Source of the DNA: Acidithiobacillus sulfurivorans
Lineage (GTDB): Bacteria > Pseudomonadota > Gammaproteobacteria > Acidithiobacillales > Acidithiobacillaceae
Reading direction: 5' to 3'
Assembly (NCBI RefSeq): GCF_018853815.1
Contig: NZ_JAAOMP010000013.1
Coordinates: forward strand, 1 to 64,000
Length of the DNA stretch: 64,000 bases
The position numbers were made by a program, and so were the translations under genes. The number at the start of each line of letters is the position of its first letter. The first letter of the stretch is position 1. The notes beneath the pieces are model-generated. The model did not search any database. It was given only the letters and a program-made list of their open reading frames with translations, and was not told the origin of the DNA. Shown here one piece after another: positions 25,349 through 35,709 of this stretch.

Positions 25349-26602
25349 TTAGAAACCAGCCTGGAACTGCAACACCATGGTGTTGTAGATATAGCCGTTG
25401 GTAGGCACTGAACCTGTATGTCCAAGGCCATAAGCCTGACGATACATTGAACCACCCTGCGGAATCACATAGTTAGCCTGAATGCGAGCCGCGTAAGGAT
25501 TGTTAGGATTGAAGGAGTAGTTTACGCCAATCGTGTAGTTGTTAAGACTTCCAAGATTGTTGTCACCAGTCCAGTTAAAACGCTCAAAGCGGAAAGCTGG
25601 CTCAATATCCAACCAATCCGGCGTCAAGGTCATCTGATGAAGGTTAGCAGCTAAAGCTACATACCAATCCTGAGCACCAAGACCGGCGATGCCCTGATAA
25701 CTGGTTACATGGCTATATTCCGCCATGTACTTGAGGCCCATCATGCCGCCACGGGCGCCGACATTCCAAGAATCAATTTGCTTGGCATAACCCGGAGCTG
25801 AATCTAAAGTGTCAGCACGAGCACCAGATAATTCAACATTGAGAAGAGGGTTAAGCTTGTAACCCACCATACCTGCAAACAAGTAACGACCAGAACCTTG
25901 GGTCAGCACTCCACCGACGCTGGTCTGAGCTGTGGTTTTTACAAAAGGAACCCCCACGTTGGGAGCATAAGCAGTGGGATTTTTGCCAAACAGAGTAAAA
26001 GCATTATTCCCATCCAAAGAATGATTATCAAAAATACCCGCACTGTAGTAGATACCAGTACCCATCACGTCCGAGCTGTGGAACATGGCACCCGCACTAC
26101 GGTCGGCACCCAAAGACTGATTCATGGAGCGTTGAATAAACCACAAGTCATCGCCACCGAACTGGGTCCGCTCCATGCCGACCGGCACACGGAACTTGCC
26201 GACTTTCAGTTGTACTTCGGGGATGAAACCAAAATTAATTTCCGCGTCCTGTACGCCGGATTCGCCACTAACTCCAGGAAAAAGGCTATTCGCACTTTCT
26301 AGGGAACCACCGCTCATCCAAGCGCCATCCCACTTGTACTGGAAGTTATAGGTTACACCGGGAACAGCCGTACCCTTCACGCCCAAACGGATGCGGTGGG
26401 CGCCAAAAATCAACCCTTCCTGTCCAGGGGTACCAAACTGCTGACTACCGGTGATCTGGGCAAATCCATAAAGGATAGGACCGGTATCCTGGGAGTTCTC
26501 AGGCAGAAACACCTTGCTGGAACCATCACTGGTTGCTGCAAAAGCCACACCAGGAACCAAAACTGCGGCCGCAACGGCCAAAGCGATAAGATTCTTCTTC
26601 AT
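25349..26602 (-). CDS. Outer-membrane porin (phosphate-selective porin O/P type)
   Basis: 417 residues from ATG 26602, with GAGGGG upstream. A Sec signal peptide (KKNLIALAVAAAVLVPGVAFA) precedes a beta-barrel with many alternating aromatic strands and a C-terminal Phe. The N-terminal GFAQITGSQQF and the VQLKVGKFRVPVGMER block are typical of the OprO/OprP-like family, whose members pass phosphate or other anions. Specificity cannot be read from sequence. It is a single gene with its own terminator; strong codon bias and a clean Shine-Dalgarno suggest high expression. Confidence 0.85.
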   Translation of the reverse strand: MKKNLIALAVAAAVLVPGVAFAATSDGSSKVFLPENSQDTGPILYGFAQITGSQQFGTPGQEGLIFGAHRIRLGVKGTAVPGVTYNFQYKWDGAWMSGGSLESANSLFPGVSGESGVQDAEINFGFIPEVQLKVGKFRVPVGMERTQFGGDDLWFIQRSMNQSLGADRSAGAMFHSSDVMGTGIYYSAGIFDNHSLDGNNAFTLFGKNPTAYAPNVGVPFVKTTAQTSVGGVLTQGSGRYLFAGMVGYKLNPLLNVELSGARADTLDSAPGYAKQIDSWNVGARGGMMGLKYMAEYSHVTSYQGIAGLGAQDWYVALAANLHQMTLTPDWLDIEPAFRFERFNWTGDNNLGSLNNYTIGVNYSFNPNNPYAARIQANYVIPQGGSMYRQAYGLGHTGSVPTNGYIYNTMVLQFQAGF

Positions 26603-26800
26603 GATAAAGCCCCTCCTCGAGAGCATTGTTTGGATACTACGGTGCAAGTTATAGCACCGGTGTGGACAGCTTGCAACATTTTGACAACACCTTTTTTACA
26701 ACGTCGGCAAAATAAATACAAAATTCAGGCTTGCTTTCACCTGATCCGGCAATCCGGTTTGACAGGGAAGCAGGCCTGAAGCTATTATCGCCGCCACTCT

Positions 26801-26874
26801 TGGGGAATCGTCTAGCGGCAGGACAGCGGACTCTGACTCCGCTAACCGTGGTTCGAATCCACGTTCCCCAGCCA
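26801..26874 (+). tRNA. tRNA-Gln (CTG)
   Basis: Complete cloverleaf with a U1-A72 acceptor start (TGGGGAA), anticodon stem GCGGA/TCCGC with loop CTCTGAC (anticodon CTG), GGTTCGAATCC T-arm and encoded CCA. Confidence 0.96.
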
Positions 26875-26884
26875 AGAACATAGC

Positions 26885-26914
26885 AGCGCCCAGGTTTTTC
26901 CTCGGCGCTTTTTT
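26885..26914 (+). terminator. Terminator after tRNA-Gln
   Basis: AGCGCC and GGCGCT stem around a 13-base loop, followed by six T. Confidence 0.8.
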
Positions 26915-26977
26915 GTTGCCATGGGGACACTGGCCCTTTTCGAGCCTTCCGCCTAAGTCCGTGCTAAACTCTTGTCC

Positions 26978-27838
26978 ATGATAGCTAAAACCGATCAAAC
27001 TGCCCGCAGCGCACTGAATTTCACTAAAATGCACGGCCTCGGCAATGATTTTGTCGTGTTCGATGGTATCCGCCAGCGGGTCCATCTGACGCCAGAACAA
27101 ATTCGCGCCCTTGCTGACCGTCATTTTGGTATCGGCTGCGATCAAATCCTGCTGGTAGAACCTCCCCAGTCCCCGGACTGTGATTTTCGTTATCGCATTT
27201 TCAATGCGGACGGCGGTGAAGTCGCCCAGTGTGGTAATGGTGCGCGCTGCTTTGCGGTATTTGTTCGCCGCGCCGGGCTCAGTGACAAGGATGTCATTCA
27301 GGTAGAAACCCAATCCGGACAAATGCAACTGCGCATTCTCGAAAACGGCGAGGTAAGCGTTAATATGGGGGCACCGCGTTTTTCTCCGGAGGCCATTCCT
27401 TTTAAAACTCAGGAAGAAGGCCCCGAATACCTGCTGGAAGTCAACCATGACACCCTGCGCCTGGCCGCACTCAGCATGGGTAATCCGCACGCCGTGCTGC
27501 GCGTGCCGGATGTGGTCACAGCACCCGTCACCCAGCTCGGGCCGCAAATCGAAAAACACCCGGATTTTCCGCAACGCTGCAATGTCGGATTCATGGAAAT
27601 CTGTGACCGCTCCCACATTCGTCTGCGGGTCTGGGAACGTGGTGCCGGAGAAACCCTGGCCTGTGGCAGTAATGCCTGTGCGGCGGTGGTGGCTGGAATC
27701 CGCTGGGGAGCGCTGGATCAGGCCGTTGCGGTAGATCTTCCCGGTGGGCAATTGCACATTCAATGGGCAGGACCGGGACAAGCCGTTATGATGACAGGAC
27801 CAGCGCAGGTGGTTTTTGACGGAACCTGGCCCTTATAA
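26978..27838 (+). CDS. dapF: Diaminopimelate epimerase
   Basis: 286 residues from ATG 26978; no clear Shine-Dalgarno, and a later ATG (MHGLGNDF) is the start of the conserved fold. The two catalytic cysteines are in CGNGARCF and [10 protein letters not shown], with the mirrored DapF domains around them. It interconverts LL- and meso-diaminopimelate for lysine and peptidoglycan synthesis. It leads a run with a small ORF, DUF484, xerC, hslV and hslU; dapF-DUF484-xerC is a classic proteobacterial order. Confidence 0.97.
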   Translation: MIAKTDQTARSALNFTKMHGLGNDFVVFDGIRQRVHLTPEQIRALADRHFGIGCDQILLVEPPQSPDCDFRYRIFNADGGEVAQCGNGARCFAVFVRRAGLSDKDVIQVETQSGQMQLRILENGEVSVNMGAPRFSPEAIPFKTQEEGPEYLLEVNHDTLRLAALSMGNPHAVLRVPDVVTAPVTQLGPQIEKHPDFPQRCNVGFMEICDRSHIRLRVWERGAGETLACGSNACAAVVAGIRWGALDQAVAVDLPGGQLHIQWAGPGQAVMMTGPAQVVFDGTWPL

Positions 27839-27871
27839 CGCATGGTTTGACAGACAAAGGGGAACACCATC

Positions 27872-28048
27872 ATGCAAAATACTACGGTACAAGCCATAGC
27901 TGACAGCCTGAACTGCGACGCCCGGGATCTGGCTTTTCTACACAAATTGACGGATCAGGAAGGCGAAACCCTCGCCCATCTGATCGCGGCACTGGAAGTA
28001 CACAGCGCCCCCGAACGCTATAGCGATACCCATTGGGAGGACGATTAA
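27872..28048 (+). CDS. Small acidic protein between dapF and the DUF484 gene
   Basis: A 58-codon frame with AAAGGGGA 7-9 bases before ATG 27872 and the stop one base before the next gene's start. Its end contains the next gene's Shine-Dalgarno (GGGAGGA). The product is acidic and helical (DARDLAFLHKLTDQEGETLAHLI) and ends THWEDD. It has no signal or known family. The ribosome binding site and snug spacing in the operon argue that it is real. Confidence 0.6.
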   Translation: MQNTTVQAIADSLNCDARDLAFLHKLTDQEGETLAHLIAALEVHSAPERYSDTHWEDD

Positions 28049-28049
28049 G

Positions 28050-28733
28050 TTGGCAACAGCCCCTGAACACGATGCTCAGGCAGAACAAGTCCGCCAGTAC
28101 CTGCTCGAACATCCTCAATATTTATGGGATCAGGAAGATTTGTTACTGTCCCTGACCCTTCCCCATGTAGGTCGCGGGTCCGCCTCTTCCCTGCTGGAAA
28201 GACAGGCACAGGTTTTACGCGACGAAAATAGCCGTCTGCAGCAACGTATTGCCGCCCTGCTGGGTGCCGCCCAACAAAACGCGGCGCTGGGCCTGCACCT
28301 TTCGGATCTGGCTACCGAATTGCTGAACACGCCGGACTGTCCGGCAACCATGAATACCGTGCTGACCCGGCTGCACGAAGGTTTTCAGGTGGAGGCGCTG
28401 GCCTTAATTGCCCGCACGCCGGTGTCAGGTCTGCCCCAATTTACGGTGCTTGAAGAAGCGGATTTTCTGGAGATACTGGACGGCTCGCCGCCCACCCAAG
28501 CGGCCACTGGTCTCTCTATCAATCCGAGCCTGCGGAGCACTTTGTTTGCAGCCGAGGGCGCCGCTCTGGAATCTTTTGCCCTGATTCCATTGGTTGGCCA
28601 GCATATTCAGGCGGGCATTGTGCTGGGCAGTCAAAATCCTGAGCGTTATGCCAAGGATGCGGGTGCGGATTTGCTCAATCAAATTGCCCGCCTGGTGACA
28701 GCCGCTCTGGATCGCTGCCTGACCCCATGTTGA
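28050..28733 (+). CDS. DUF484 family protein (GAF-like)
   Basis: 227 residues from TTG 28050. The family start is visible as QVRQYLLEHPQYLWDQEDLLLSLTLPH followed by a coiled-coil (LLERQAQVLRDENSRLQQRI) and a GAF-like domain to the end, normal for DUF484. The molecular role is unknown; the gene is conserved between dapF and xerC in proteobacteria. It overlaps xerC by 7 bases. Confidence 0.92.
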   Translation: MATAPEHDAQAEQVRQYLLEHPQYLWDQEDLLLSLTLPHVGRGSASSLLERQAQVLRDENSRLQQRIAALLGAAQQNAALGLHLSDLATELLNTPDCPATMNTVLTRLHEGFQVEALALIARTPVSGLPQFTVLEEADFLEILDGSPPTQAATGLSINPSLRSTLFAAEGAALESFALIPLVGQHIQAGIVLGSQNPERYAKDAGADLLNQIARLVTAALDRCLTPC

Positions 28734-29671
28734 TGCAGGAAGCCGTCAACGACTTCACAGAGACTCTTGCCCGCAGCGGGCGCAGCAGCCCTGCCACCGT
28801 CGAGGCTTATCATCGCGATTTACAAGGCTGGTTACACTTTATGCAAAGCCGTGGACATCAGGACATTGCCCATATTCAGCCCGGCGATTTGCGCGCTTAT
28901 CTGATGGCGGAACGCAGTCGCGGAGTGGCTGTGCGCAGCCTGCGCAGACGTTTCGCCGCCCTCCGTGCCCTGTATCGGCATTTGCAAAAGGAATCACCGG
29001 ATTTGTCGAACCCGGTGCAAGGCATCATCATGCCCAAATCCGAACAACGCCTGCCGGACTGGTTGACCGTCGATCAGGCCAAACAGTTGATGGACCCTGC
29101 CGAAAAACCCTCTACAACCCCCAATTTTGCGCAGAGCCGCGATCAACTGATACTGGAACTGCTCTACTCCAGCGCCCTGCGCGTCAGTGAACTGGCGGGA
29201 TTGGACCTGCAAGATCTGGATCGTCATGGCGGGACCGTGCGGGTCATGGGCAAAGGCAGCAAGGAGCGCATTGTTCCGGCCGGGAAAACCGTCTGGCGAA
29301 TGCTCGATCTGTATTTACCCCTACGTCATGCCCTGCTTATGGACAAGCATCTTCTTGAAGAAAACGCTTTACTGCTCAACGCCTCTGCGCATCGCCTCAG
29401 TATCCGCAGCATTCAGATCCGCATGAAGGAAATGGGAGAAAAACGCCTGGGTCAGCATATTCATCCCCACACCCTGCGCCATAGTGCAGCCAGCCATTTT
29501 CTCCAGTCCGCCGGAGATTTGCGCGCCGTGCAGGAGTATTTGGGACACGCAGGTATTGCAACGACGGCTATTTATACCCATATGGACTATCAGCAGTTGG
29601 CGCATGTATATGATGCGGCTCACCCGCGCGCCAGACACACAAAACGCCCGGAAACCGAGGACAACTTATGA
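28727..29671 (+). CDS. xerC: Chromosome-dimer resolving tyrosine recombinase XerC
   Basis: About 314 residues (a second ATG at 28733 is possible). The SAM-like core-binding domain is at the N-terminus; the catalytic set is in [13 protein letters not shown] (Arg), [10 protein letters not shown] (Lys), [14 protein letters not shown] (His-x-x-Arg), [17 protein letters not shown] (His and nucleophile Tyr). Together with XerD it resolves chromosome dimers at dif. The stop overlaps the hslV start in ATGA. Confidence 0.96.
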   Translation: MLMQEAVNDFTETLARSGRSSPATVEAYHRDLQGWLHFMQSRGHQDIAHIQPGDLRAYLMAERSRGVAVRSLRRRFAALRALYRHLQKESPDLSNPVQGIIMPKSEQRLPDWLTVDQAKQLMDPAEKPSTTPNFAQSRDQLILELLYSSALRVSELAGLDLQDLDRHGGTVRVMGKGSKERIVPAGKTVWRMLDLYLPLRHALLMDKHLLEENALLLNASAHRLSIRSIQIRMKEMGEKRLGQHIHPHTLRHSAASHFLQSAGDLRAVQEYLGHAGIATTAIYTHMDYQQLAHVYDAAHPRARHTKRPETEDNL

Positions 29672-30207
29672 CAGATGCATTACCCATGCACGGCACCACC
29701 ATTCTTTGCGTGCGACGCGGCAACAATGTGGTGATGGCCGGAGATGGTCAGGTAACTTTTGGCAATACCGTCATGAAAGGCAATGCCCGCAAGGTACGGC
29801 GTATTGAACCGGACGTATTGACTGGCTTCGCGGGGGCTACCGCCGACGCTTTTACCCTGCTCGAACGCTTCGAAGCCAAACTGAAAGCCCATCCCGGACA
29901 ACTGGCCAAGGCTGCCGTTGAACTTGCTAAAGAGTGGCGCACCGACCGGGTATTGCGGCGACTGGAAGCGATGCTGGCCGTTGCGGACGATAAACAAAGT
30001 CTGATTATTACCGGACAGGGCGATGTGCTGGAGCCGGAATTCGGCATTATTGCCATTGGCTCCGGCGGTCCCTATGCGCTTTCTGCAGCCCGTGCCCTGC
30101 TCGAAAATACCGAGTTGCCGGCCCGAGAGGTCGCCGAACGGGCGCTGGGCATCGCCGGGGACATCTGCATTTATACCAACCACAACCATACGATTGAAGA
30201 ACTATGA
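29668..30207 (+). CDS. hslV: ATP-dependent protease subunit HslV
   Basis: 179 residues. The mature N-terminal Thr nucleophile is in [24 protein letters not shown]. Nine residues precede it, so either they are removed or translation starts at the ATG at 29686 (MHGTTI). HslV forms the double-hexamer proteolytic core of HslUV. It overlaps xerC and hslU by 4 bases each, so the two protease genes are coupled. Confidence 0.97.
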   Translation: MTDALPMHGTTILCVRRGNNVVMAGDGQVTFGNTVMKGNARKVRRIEPDVLTGFAGATADAFTLLERFEAKLKAHPGQLAKAAVELAKEWRTDRVLRRLEAMLAVADDKQSLIITGQGDVLEPEFGIIAIGSGGPYALSAARALLENTELPAREVAERALGIAGDICIYTNHNHTIEEL

Positions 30208-31532
30208 GCATGTCTGAAATGACCCCCCGTGAAATCGTCCAGGAACTGGACAAGTACATCATCGGCCAGTCTGACGCCAAGCGTGCCGTGGCTATTGCCC
30301 TGCGCAACCGCTGGCGGCGCGGCCAGGTGCCTGCCCCCCTGCATCAGGAGATCACCCCCAAAAATATCCTGATGATTGGACCTACCGGCGTCGGCAAAAC
30401 CGAAATTGCCCGCCGTCTGGCGCAGTTGGCCAACGCCCCTTTCATCAAGGTGGAAGCCACCAAATTCACAGAAGTGGGTTACGTCGGCAAGGATGTGGAA
30501 TCCATTATCCGGGACCTGACAGAAACCGCTGTAGACATGATTCGTAGCGAACGCCAAACAGCCATGCGCCAGCGCGCTGAAGAAATGGCCGAAGAACGCA
30601 TTCTCGATGCGTTGATTCCTGGCCCCCGGGACAGCACTGTGCCACGCAGCGATGAAGGTACCCGCCAAAAATTCCGCAAGATGCTCCGCGAGGGCAAGCT
30701 GGATCAGCAGGAAATTGAAATTGAGGTTGCTGCGCCCAAAGCGGGTGTGGAAATCATGGCACCAGCGGGTATGGAAGAAATGACCAACCAGCTGCGGGAT
30801 ATGTTCTCCAATATGTCCCAGGGTAAAACCAGCACCCGCAAGGTGCCGGTGGCGGAAGCCCGGCGTCTGCTGACTGAGGACGAAGCCGCCAAGCTGGTCA
30901 ACGAAGAAGAAGTACGCGCCCGGGCCCTGGAAAGGGTACAGTCGGGCGGCATTGTTTTCATTGATGAAATCGACAAGGTGGCCGTACGTTCCGGGAGTCA
31001 GCAGGGTACCGACATCTCCCGGGAAGGGGTGCAACGGGATTTGTTGCCGCTAGTGGAAGGGTCCAATGTCAGCACCCGTTATGGCGTGGTGAAAACCGAC
31101 CATATCCTGTTTATCGCGTCCGGGGCATTTCATCTCAGCAAACCTTCTGACCTGATCCCGGAACTGCAAGGACGACTCCCCATTCGCGTAGAGCTGGATG
31201 CCCTGAGTGCGGCAGACCTGGTCCGTATTCTGCAGGAGCCAGAAAATGCCCTGGTGCGCCAGTACAGCGCCCTGCTCGCCAGTGATGGGGTCACCCTGCA
31301 ATTTACCGATGATGGCGTACGGCGCATTGCCGAAATCGCGCAACAGGTCAACGAACGGGTCGAGAACATTGGTGCCCGTCGCCTGCATACCGTCATGGAA
31401 CGCCTGCTGGAAGAAGTGGCTTTTTCAGCGCCAGACCTGAGTCAGCCCAGCGTGGAAGTCAATGCAGAATATGTGGATGGGCGCTTGCAGGATCTGGCCC
31501 AGGACGAAGATCTGTCCCGCTATATTTTATAG
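30204..31532 (+). CDS. hslU: HslU ATPase subunit of the HslUV protease
   Basis: 442 residues, normal. It starts [17 protein letters not shown] after a few residues. Walker A is [13 protein letters not shown], the pore loop and I-domain follow, Walker B is [11 protein letters not shown], and the C-terminal tail ends DLSRYIL, which docks into HslV. It unfolds proteins for HslV and is a heat-shock protein in many bacteria; rpoH lies just downstream on the other strand, an interesting closeness. It ends the dapF-hslU run. Confidence 0.98.
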   Translation: MSMSEMTPREIVQELDKYIIGQSDAKRAVAIALRNRWRRGQVPAPLHQEITPKNILMIGPTGVGKTEIARRLAQLANAPFIKVEATKFTEVGYVGKDVESIIRDLTETAVDMIRSERQTAMRQRAEEMAEERILDALIPGPRDSTVPRSDEGTRQKFRKMLREGKLDQQEIEIEVAAPKAGVEIMAPAGMEEMTNQLRDMFSNMSQGKTSTRKVPVAEARRLLTEDEAAKLVNEEEVRARALERVQSGGIVFIDEIDKVAVRSGSQQGTDISREGVQRDLLPLVEGSNVSTRYGVVKTDHILFIASGAFHLSKPSDLIPELQGRLPIRVELDALSAADLVRILQEPENALVRQYSALLASDGVTLQFTDDGVRRIAEIAQQVNERVENIGARRLHTVMERLLEEVAFSAPDLSQPSVEVNAEYVDGRLQDLAQDEDLSRYIL

Positions 31533-31564
31533 ACCGGGTTCAGATGGTGTTACCAGAATGGAAC

Positions 31565-31888
31565 TCAGGGCTTGAGATAAAACGCTCCAGCCGCCTGGGC
31601 TTCGGCAATGGCAATGACGCCCGCCGGAACCAGATGACTGCCAGCAGGCCGGGCGGCGGGGTCAAGCCCCATGTTGCGCAGGCTGTTTTCACAAAAATCC
31701 ACGCATAAACCGGCGCTGATCCGCTCTTCGATTTCACGCCGCCAGTGACCATGCGCCCACAGTGAAACCGGAGACTGACCATTGGCGATGACGCGCAGCG
31801 CCTGATCGGGATCAGCAGCCGCTGCATTGCGCACGTTGGCCAACAAATTCGGCCAACGTCCTGCATCATCAATATGAAACAACAACAT
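31565..31888 (-). CDS. DsrE-like protein
   Basis: 107 residues from ATG 31888, only 4 bases after the rpoH stop. MLLFHIDDAGRWPNLLANVRNAAAA, then VIANGQSPVSLWA, SAGLCVDFCENSLRNMGL and LVPAGVIAIAEAQAAGAFYLKP match the DsrE/DsrF sulfur-transfer fold, including a conserved Cys (FCENSL). Such proteins carry persulfide sulfur in sulfur-oxidising bacteria or act as small regulators. The rpoH context is unusual and suggests co-expression. A longer same-strand frame upstream runs inside rpoH and is not used. Confidence 0.75.
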   Translation of the reverse strand: MLLFHIDDAGRWPNLLANVRNAAAADPDQALRVIANGQSPVSLWAHGHWRREIEERISAGLCVDFCENSLRNMGLDPAARPAGSHLVPAGVIAIAEAQAAGAFYLKP

Positions 31889-31892
31889 CTGC

Positions 31893-32753
31893 TCAGGCCG
31901 CCGGACTGAATGCCAACATTTTCTGGCGCAGCTTGCCCATGCTGCTTTTTTCCAGCTGGCGGATACGCTCTGCAGAAACTCCCAGCTCGTCACCCAGCAC
32001 TTGTAAGGTCTTGGGATCCTCGCTGAGCCAACGGTTTTCAATGATGTAGCGATCGCGCTGAGGCAGGGCCGACAAGGCACCCTGCAATACGGCATGCTGG
32101 TGCTCGCCCCAATCTCTATCGAGGAGTTGATCCACAGTGGACTCTGCGGGATCAGCCAGTTCCATGACCCGCGAGTGGCCACTTTCCTCATCGGGTTCCA
32201 TATTCAGGGAATAGTCATGACCGGTCATCCGGCCTTCCATTTCCAGCACCTGCTCCTGGGTAACGCCAAGATCTTCAGCAATGGCGGCACTTTCCTCACC
32301 ACTCAACCAGCCGGTGTGGGTTCGGCTGGAACGCAGATTAAAGAACAGCTTGCGCTGGGCCTTGGTAGTAGCCACTTTGACAATACGCCAGTTGCGCAAA
32401 ATGAATTCATGAATTTCCGCTTTGACCCAATGTACGGCAAAAGAGACCAGACGTACGCCATGATCAGGATCATAGCGCTTGACGGCTTTCATCAGGCCAA
32501 TATTCCCTTCCTGAATCAGGTCGGCTTCCTGCAGGCCGTAGCCCCGATAACCCCGAGCAATCCGCACCACAAAGCGCAGATGACTGAGCACCAGGGATTT
32601 TGCCGCTTCGACATCTTCATGATCGCGCAGACGCAGGGCCAGATCCCGCTCTTCTTCGGGCTCCAGCATGGGCTGGGCATTGACGAAACGCAGGTAAGCC
32701 GTCAGCCCGTCGGCGCTGACCAAATCCCTACTGGCTATAGCAAGTTCATTCAT
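31893..32753 (-). CDS. rpoH: RNA polymerase heat-shock sigma factor RpoH
   Basis: 286 residues from ATG 32753 (MNELAIASRDL), with GGGGACT upstream. It is group 3-like sigma70: region 2 with DLIQEGNIGLMKAVKRYDP, the RpoH box QRKLFFNLR that marks this family, and region 4 with ALPQRDRYIIENRWL and a helix-turn-helix (DELGVSAERIRQLEKSSM). It directs heat-shock transcription. It follows ftsX on the same strand after 151 bases, the conserved ftsYEX-rpoH order, and the space should hold its own promoter. Confidence 0.98.
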   Translation of the reverse strand: MNELAIASRDLVSADGLTAYLRFVNAQPMLEPEEERDLALRLRDHEDVEAAKSLVLSHLRFVVRIARGYRGYGLQEADLIQEGNIGLMKAVKRYDPDHGVRLVSFAVHWVKAEIHEFILRNWRIVKVATTKAQRKLFFNLRSSRTHTGWLSGEESAAIAEDLGVTQEQVLEMEGRMTGHDYSLNMEPDEESGHSRVMELADPAESTVDQLLDRDWGEHQHAVLQGALSALPQRDRYIIENRWLSEDPKTLQVLGDELGVSAERIRQLEKSSMGKLRQKMLAFSPAA

Positions 32754-32904
32754 AGTTAGTCCCCGCATCAATCAACATACCTTGGACTCTCAAGATCTGC
32801 AGCTGGTTCCTTATTCCCGAAAACTGAACCCAGCCTCTCAATACATACACAACATGTTAACTAGATGGGGATCCCGAATAATATTTTCAAGGACAGCGCA
32901 TCCA

Positions 32905-33807
32905 TTATGAAAAAGTATGGTCGAGGTGCTGGCCCACTGCAAGGCGTGAACCCAACCAGCCAAGAATAGCGCTGATAATAATCAGGATCAGCCCTTCCAG
33001 ACCCGTCAGGCCCAAAAGCTGAAACCGGGTACCATACAAAGTCGCCAGACGATCAACCGGTCCCTGCAAAATCGTGATGGTAATCGCAATAATAATCCAG
33101 GCTAGTATTCCGGCAATGGCCCCCTGGATCAGTCCCTGGTACAAAAATGGCCGGCGGATAAAGGCCCGCGTTGCCCCCACCAGACTGGCGACATCAATTT
33201 CATCGCGGCGCTGGGCAATATGCAGGCGAATGGTATTACCCATGACCAGAATTGCGCCCACGGCCAACATAATGGCCAAAATCCAGACAGCCGTTTTACC
33301 CAGGGCCAGAATGGCCTGCAGGCGAGCCACCCAATGCAAATCGGATTGGGCACTGGCAACTCCGGGTTGACGCGCCCACTTCTGAACTTGCGCCTGCAAG
33401 GCCGCCGGACTTTCAGACAATGGATTCAGTTCAACAATAAACGCAGCCGGTAGTGGGTTTTCTCCGAGAATTTTGATGGCAGCAGTCATTCCGGCGTTTT
33501 TTTCAAATGTTTTCAATGCGGCTTCCTTACCGACATAGCGCACATTGACGACTCCGGTGCTGCCCTGTAAATGCTTCTGCAGCTGCTGTATGTCTTGCTC
33601 TGTAGCATCCTGATGGAGAAACAGGGAAATCTGGGCTTGATCTCGCCATTGCCCCAACAATTGCTGGAGATTATTGAGCGCCGCAAAAAGGCCCACGGGC
33701 AGTGCCAGCACAATAGCCAGGGCAAAAATGGTCATTAGTGTCGCTAACGGTTGCTTCAGCAGGGTGTTCAAGGCATTTTGGGCGGCTTCCCGACGAATAG
33801 CACTCAC
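32905..33807 (-). CDS. ftsX: Cell-division ABC transporter permease FtsX
   Basis: 300 residues with four membrane segments (about 25-45, 165-190, 220-245 and 265-290) and a large periplasmic loop after the first, as in FtsX. With FtsE it activates peptidoglycan hydrolases at the septum. It overlaps ftsE by 4 bases. Confidence 0.96.
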   Translation of the reverse strand: MSAIRREAAQNALNTLLKQPLATLMTIFALAIVLALPVGLFAALNNLQQLLGQWRDQAQISLFLHQDATEQDIQQLQKHLQGSTGVVNVRYVGKEAALKTFEKNAGMTAAIKILGENPLPAAFIVELNPLSESPAALQAQVQKWARQPGVASAQSDLHWVARLQAILALGKTAVWILAIMLAVGAILVMGNTIRLHIAQRRDEIDVASLVGATRAFIRRPFLYQGLIQGAIAGILAWIIIAITITILQGPVDRLATLYGTRFQLLGLTGLEGLILIIISAILGWLGSRLAVGQHLDHTFS

Positions 33808-34475
33808 GCGGATTTCTCCTTGGCATTTTGCAGCATCCCTTGCTCCAGATGAAAGACGGGGAGCCCCAGACGCTCTACCTGGGACTGGTCGTGGGTAGCC
33901 ACCAGAACCGTGGTACCGTGCTGATGAAAGTCCCTAAACAGATCCAGAATTTCTGTGCTCAACGAACCATCCAGATTACCGGTCGGCTCATCGGCGAGCA
34001 AAATTTCCGGGGTATGCACAATGGCCCGGGCAATCCCCACCCGCTGCTGTTCGCCACCCGACAAAGTGGCCGGAAAATTATGAATCCGGTTACCCAACCC
34101 GACCTTTTCCAGCGCTGCCCTTACCCGGCTCTGAATCTGCTTTCCAGATACCCCACTGACCTGCAAAGTCAGGGCGACATTATTGAACACGTCACGATCC
34201 ATCAATAATTTGTGATCCTGAAAAACCACCCCAATGCGCCGACGATAGGCTGGTATATGGCGTTTTTCCAGGGTCGAAACATCCACGCCATTGACCATCA
34301 GCGTGCCATGGCTGACATCTTCCAGACGCAGCAACAATTTCAGAAGCGTACTTTTGCCTGCCCCCGAAGGCCCGGTCAATAAAGCCATCTGCCCGGTCGG
34401 CAATTTAAGATTCAGTTCCCGCAGCACATGATGGCGGCCGGGATAGTGTTTGGTGACATTGATAAATTCAATCAT
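33804..34475 (-). CDS. ftsE: Cell-division ATP-binding protein FtsE
   Basis: 223 residues. Walker [15 protein letters not shown], signature [14 protein letters not shown], Walker [13 protein letters not shown] and H-loop VATHD are all present. It is the ATPase partner of FtsX. It overlaps ftsY and ftsX by 4 bases each. Confidence 0.98.
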   Translation of the reverse strand: MIEFINVTKHYPGRHHVLRELNLKLPTGQMALLTGPSGAGKSTLLKLLLRLEDVSHGTLMVNGVDVSTLEKRHIPAYRRRIGVVFQDHKLLMDRDVFNNVALTLQVSGVSGKQIQSRVRAALEKVGLGNRIHNFPATLSGGEQQRVGIARAIVHTPEILLADEPTGNLDGSLSTEILDLFRDFHQHGTTVLVATHDQSQVERLGLPVFHLEQGMLQNAKEKSA

Positions 34476-35593
34476 GACTTCGGCTCCGCGAAGAGGGCAT
34501 CAACAAAAGATTCTGGATCAAAGGGACGCAAGTCGGCCACCTGTTCTCCTACGCCAATATAACGAATCGGAATCGGCAGCGCCTTGGCAATAGCCGCCAC
34601 CACCCCGCCCTTGGCGGTGCCATCCAGTTTGGTAATACAAATACCCGTCAGACCAATAGCCTCATGAAACTGCTGGGCCTGATTCAGGGCATTTTGTCCG
34701 GTTCCTGCATCCAGCACCAACCAGACCTGATGGGGCGCATCTGGATCCTGCTTTGCCAGTACCCTTTTGACTTTTTTCAGCTCTTCCATCAGATGGTCCT
34801 GGGTATGCAGACGTCCTGCCGTATCGGCAATGAGCAGATCGGCAGATCGGGCCCGCGCCGCCGCAAAAGCATCAAAAACTACCGAGGCACTATCTGCACC
34901 CATTCCCTGCGCAACTACCGGAACCTGCACACGTTGCCCCCAGCCCTGCAACTGTTCAACCGCAGCCGCCCGAAAAGTGTCTCCGGCCGCCAGTACCATG
35001 GAAAAGCCTTCGGCTTTCCAGCGTGCGGCAAGTTTGCCCGTAGTCGTCGTTTTCCCGGCACCATTAATACCCACCATCATCAATACCTGAGTCCGTCCCT
35101 TTTCCGGCATCCAGAGTTCCGCACGCGGCCGCAAAATATCGAGCAGCGCATCGCGCAGAGCTTTTTTCAGGATGGCAGGATCCGTGAGTTCTTTGCGACG
35201 CACTTTTTCCGTCACCGAGGCCATGATTTCCTGAGTCGCTGCAGAACCTAGATCCGCTTGTAACAATAACGCTTCCAGATCTTCCAGCAATTCGTCATCA
35301 ATGACTTTTTTACCCAGAACCAGTCGGCCGACGCCTTCGGTAAATTGCTCACGACTCCGGTTCAGACCTTCTCGCAGTCGTGTGAACAGCCCTTTTTGCA
35401 CGGAATTAGCGGCGGGTTCGGGTGGCGGGGAAGCCTCTTCTTCAGATTCGGCTTCTGGCACTGCCTCAACATGTGCAGGCAGAGCAGTCTCAGGTTTTTC
35501 CTCAGCAGGCTCAGACTGGACAGTTGCGTCAGCAGCTTCTGTCATTTCCTCCTGAGAAGGGCTTTTGTTACGCTTGAACCAATTAAAAACCAT
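34472..35593 (-). CDS. ftsY: Signal recognition particle receptor FtsY
   Basis: 373 residues. An acidic, Glu/Pro-rich A domain (1-65) is followed by the N and G domains: GINGAGKTTTTGKLA (G1), DTAGRLHTQ (G3), TKLDGTAKGG (G4) and GVGEQVADLRPFDP near the end. It receives ribosome-SRP complexes at the membrane. First gene of ftsY-ftsE-ftsX. Confidence 0.98.
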   Translation of the reverse strand: MVFNWFKRNKSPSQEEMTEAADATVQSEPAEEKPETALPAHVEAVPEAESEEEASPPPEPAANSVQKGLFTRLREGLNRSREQFTEGVGRLVLGKKVIDDELLEDLEALLLQADLGSAATQEIMASVTEKVRRKELTDPAILKKALRDALLDILRPRAELWMPEKGRTQVLMMVGINGAGKTTTTGKLAARWKAEGFSMVLAAGDTFRAAAVEQLQGWGQRVQVPVVAQGMGADSASVVFDAFAAARARSADLLIADTAGRLHTQDHLMEELKKVKRVLAKQDPDAPHQVWLVLDAGTGQNALNQAQQFHEAIGLTGICITKLDGTAKGGVVAAIAKALPIPIRYIGVGEQVADLRPFDPESFVDALFAEPKS

Positions 35594-35709
35594 TGGACGG
35601 GCAGAACCTCAGACATTATGAATAGTTGCATTATCCACCGAAGCAGTGCAGCGAACAATGCGCCCATCGCTTATGACTATCTGCCACCTGCAATTTGGGG
35701 TAAAAATCC

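Noticed and set aside
26696-27781. Minus-strand frame of 361 codons over dapF and tRNA-Gln
   Set aside because: It crosses a tRNA and a terminator and is antisense to dapF.
30171-31034. Minus-strand frame of 287 codons over hslU
   Set aside because: Antisense shadow; hslU motifs are complete on the plus strand.
31889-32191. N-terminal extension of the DsrE-like gene
   Set aside because: It would lie in another frame inside rpoH; the conserved fold starts at 31888.
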